From the NCBI GenBank assembly GCA_002360535.1, contig DEQR01000019.1:1-15659 (forward strand): a stretch of DNA of 15,659 nt, given 5' to 3'. Positions 14,055 to 15,659 of this stretch are shown here, in pieces. This DNA is from Thiobacillus sp. UBA3361 (GTDB taxonomy: Bacteria > Pseudomonadota > Gammaproteobacteria > Burkholderiales > Thiobacillaceae). How positions within the stretch are numbered: the stretch's first letter is position 1; each line of letters opens with the position of its first letter. Made by a program: the position numbers and the translations under genes. A model generated the notes under the pieces. The model had not been told where the DNA came from. It saw only the letters and a list, made by a program, of their open reading frames with translations, and made no database searches.

Positions 14055-14707
14055 CAACCCACGAACCGGCTCACGGCCGCGGCCGCCTGCTCCGCCAGCC
14101 ACGACAGGTACAGGGTACCCATCTCCGGATAGAAACGCTTGGCATCCTCCGAGGCCAGTACCAGCAGCCCCTGCACATTGCCCTCCCTGAGGGGGGCGAG
14201 GGCGAAGGAACGCAGGTTGGGGCTGGCTTCTCCGAACCACAGGCGCACCTCCTCCGGCGCTTCGTGGCCGCAGCGGGGCTGCTGCAATTCGTCAGCCAGG
14301 GTGCGCAGCAGATCGCTGGCCGGCGTGAACTCTGTCAATTCAGGCGGCGTACCGGCGGTCCACAGGCGCAGACAGGCGTGGGGCACGCTGAAATCCTCGC
14401 GCAGGCTCAGGTACAAGGCCTGCAGAACGGCCTCCAGACTGCGCGCGCGCAGCAGGCCCAGGCCCAGGCGGTGCAGCTTCTCGCCGATGGCGTCGTTCTC
14501 TTCGGCGAACTGGATGAACTCCCTGAGTTTCACCTCCAGGCCGCGCGCCCGGTCGCGCAGGATCATCACCTGGCGTTCGCCCAGGGAGATGGTCTGGCCA
14601 CTGTAGGGGTGGGGTACGCTCAGGGCGGTGAGCAGGTCGGAATGCTGGCTGAAGAAGTCCGGGTGGTCCTTGAGGAACTGGGCCACCTGGTCGTGGTTGA
14701 TGTTCAT
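14054..14707 (-). CDS. DUF484 family protein (GAF-like, YigA type)
   Basis: This is a 217-residue protein of the DUF484 family, which sits between dapF and xerC in many gammaproteobacteria; its function is unknown. The N-terminus MNINHDQVAQFLKDHPDFFSQHSDLL and the following VPHPYSGQTISLGERQVMILRDR are hallmarks of the family. A helix of about residues 45-85 (LREFIQFAEENDAIGEKLHRL) probably forms a coiled coil. The remainder resembles a GAF-like sensor domain, ending in LYLSWLAEQAAAAVSRF. The ATG overlaps the dapF stop (ATGA, 14704-14707) and is preceded by GGGAGAGA; the stop overlaps the xerC start by one base. It is thus fully embedded in the dapF-xerC operon. A regulatory role is only inferred from the fold. 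Confidence 0.9.
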   Translation of the reverse strand: MNINHDQVAQFLKDHPDFFSQHSDLLTALSVPHPYSGQTISLGERQVMILRDRARGLEVKLREFIQFAEENDAIGEKLHRLGLGLLRARSLEAVLQALYLSLREDFSVPHACLRLWTAGTPPELTEFTPASDLLRTLADELQQPRCGHEAPEEVRLWFGEASPNLRSFALAPLREGNVQGLLVLASEDAKRFYPEMGTLYLSWLAEQAAAAVSRFVG

Positions 14708-15534
14708 AGCTCGATCTCTCCCTCGAAAACGGTTTCCGCCGGGCCGGTCATATATACGGGGGATTCGCCGCCCGCCCAGGCGATGGTCAGGTCGCCGCCG
14801 CGGGTGTGGACGGTGACGGTGTTCTCCAGCAGGCCGCGCAGGATACCCGCCACCACGGCCGCGCAGGCGCCGGTGCCGCAGGCCAGCGTCTCGCCGCTGC
14901 CGCGTTCGTACACCCGCAGATGGATCTCGTATGGGGAGACAGGCTGCATGAAACCCACGTTGACCCGTTCCGGGAAGCGGGCGTGCGCCTCGATGGCCGG
15001 CCCCAGGTCGGCCACCGGCGCGCGCTCCACGTCGTCCACCAGCAGCACCGCGTGCGGGTTGCCCATGGACAGGGCGGATATCTCCACATAGCGCTCGCCC
15101 ACGGTCAGCCAATAGGTGAGGGCCTGCTCGCCGGCGATGAAAGGGATTTCGGCGGGTGCGAGGCGGGGCGCGCCCATATCGACCGTGACCCGGTCGTCCC
15201 GCTCGACGCGCAGGGTGATGATGCCGGCTGCGGTCGCCACCCGGATCACGTCCTTCTTCGTCAGGCCATGGTCGCGCACGAAGCGCGCGAAACAGCGGGC
15301 GCCGTTGCCGCATTGCTGCACCTCGCCGCCGTCGGCGTTGAATATCCGGTAGCGAAAGTCCGCGTCGGCCTGGCCGGGGTCCTCCACCAGCAGGATCTGG
15401 TCGCAACCCACGCCGAAGTGGCGGTCGGCCAGGCGGCGGGCGAGTTCGGGGGTCATGGCCACGACCTGGTTGACCCCGTCGAACACCACGAAGTCGTTGC
15501 CCAGGCCGTGCATCTTGGTAAAGCGCAGCAGCAT
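14704..15534 (-). CDS. dapF: Diaminopimelate epimerase
   Basis: DapF converts LL- to meso-diaminopimelate without a cofactor, the step before LysA in lysine synthesis and the source of the peptidoglycan cross-linking residue. It has 276 residues, the normal length. The two catalytic cysteines are Cys75 in EVQQCGNGARCFARF and Cys219 in ETLACGTGACAA, the acid/base pair of the two-base mechanism. MHGLGNDFVVFD near the N-terminus, GCDQILLVE and SMGNPHAVLLVDD are typical. The ATG has GGAG 9 bases upstream, within the end of lysA. The gene starts 6 bases after lysA and overlaps the DUF484 gene by 4 bases. Confidence 0.97.
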   Translation of the reverse strand: MLLRFTKMHGLGNDFVVFDGVNQVVAMTPELARRLADRHFGVGCDQILLVEDPGQADADFRYRIFNADGGEVQQCGNGARCFARFVRDHGLTKKDVIRVATAAGIITLRVERDDRVTVDMGAPRLAPAEIPFIAGEQALTYWLTVGERYVEISALSMGNPHAVLLVDDVERAPVADLGPAIEAHARFPERVNVGFMQPVSPYEIHLRVYERGSGETLACGTGACAAVVAGILRGLLENTVTVHTRGGDLTIAWAGGESPVYMTGPAETVFEGEIEL

Positions 15535-15540
15535 GGTCGC

Positions 15541-15659
15541 TTACTCCGGCAGCAGGCTTTCGCCGGCATAGAGTTCCTCGAGCGTCTCGCGACGGCGCAC
15601 TTCGAAGGCCTGCTCGCCATCCACCAGCACCTCGGCGGCGCGGCCGCGGGTGTTGTAGT
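15541..15659 (-). CDS. lysA: Diaminopimelate decarboxylase, last 38 residues (cut by window edge)
   Basis: The frame before dapF encodes YNTRGRAAEVLVDGEQAFEV, then RRRETLEELYAGESLLPE and a TAA stop at 15541-15543. YN-R-R-AEV-VDG and RRRET-E-L resemble the C-terminus of LysA, the PLP-dependent enzyme that decarboxylates meso-diaminopimelate to lysine. The position directly before dapF is usual in gammaproteobacteria. The short length limits certainty, and the PLP-binding domain lies outside the window. Confidence 0.85.
   Translation of the reverse strand, partial: YNTRGRAAEVLVDGEQAFEVRRRETLEELYAGESLLPE

Overview
This is a high-GC bacterial chromosome segment that reads as ordinary, tightly packed chromosome. 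It is most likely from a gammaproteobacterium. The main reason is the right-hand block lysA-dapF-DUF484-xerC, an order familiar from Pseudomonas-like and related gammaproteobacteria. The prkA-yeaH-spoVR module and the WbpP/TviC-type epimerase also fit. Genus cannot be told from the sequence alone. No phage genes, transposase, CRISPR array, rRNA or tRNA was seen.

Layout, left to right. (1) 1-671, minus: the N-terminal third of the replication-restart helicase priA. (2) 672-978: a conspicuously AT-rich gene-free stretch holding two perfect DnaA boxes, two near-matches and a perfect match to the IHF consensus. It resembles a DnaA-control element (oriC, datA or DARS type). (3) 979-4789, minus: tviB and tviC/wbpP homologues, which together make UDP-N-acetylgalactosaminuronate, followed by dacB (PBP4), which appears to start at a TTG inside the end of tviC. 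(4) 4886-5635, plus: an exported trypsin-like serine protease, divergent from tviB. (5) 5767-8053, plus: a GNAT acetyltransferase, a nitrilase-family amidohydrolase and a TlyA-type rRNA methyltransferase, each joined to the next by a 4-nt ATGA overlap. (6) 8054-8162: a convergent intergenic region with two interleaved inverted repeats. (7) 8163-12905, minus: the stress module prkA-yeaH-spoVR, preceded by a very good sigma-54 (RpoN) promoter. (8) 13167-15659, minus: lysA (3' end), dapF, a DUF484 gene and xerC, nearly all overlapping.

How the genes work together. lysA and dapF are the last steps of the diaminopimelate/lysine pathway and so supply peptidoglycan and protein; xerC resolves chromosome dimers. 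prkA, yeaH and spoVR form the conserved kinase / von Willebrand-like / SpoVR trio linked to nutrient stress, and the sigma-54 promoter points to control by nitrogen or another enhancer-binding-protein signal. tviB and tviC make a precursor for an acidic surface polysaccharide, but no glycosyltransferase or export gene lies in the window. The GNAT and nitrilase genes correspond to the two halves of a protein that is fused in other bacteria.

The strongest candidates for something little described are the DnaA/IHF region upstream of priA, the sigma-54 control of the prkA operon, the coupled GNAT-nitrilase-tlyA operon, and the interleaved (pseudoknot-type) repeats after tlyA.
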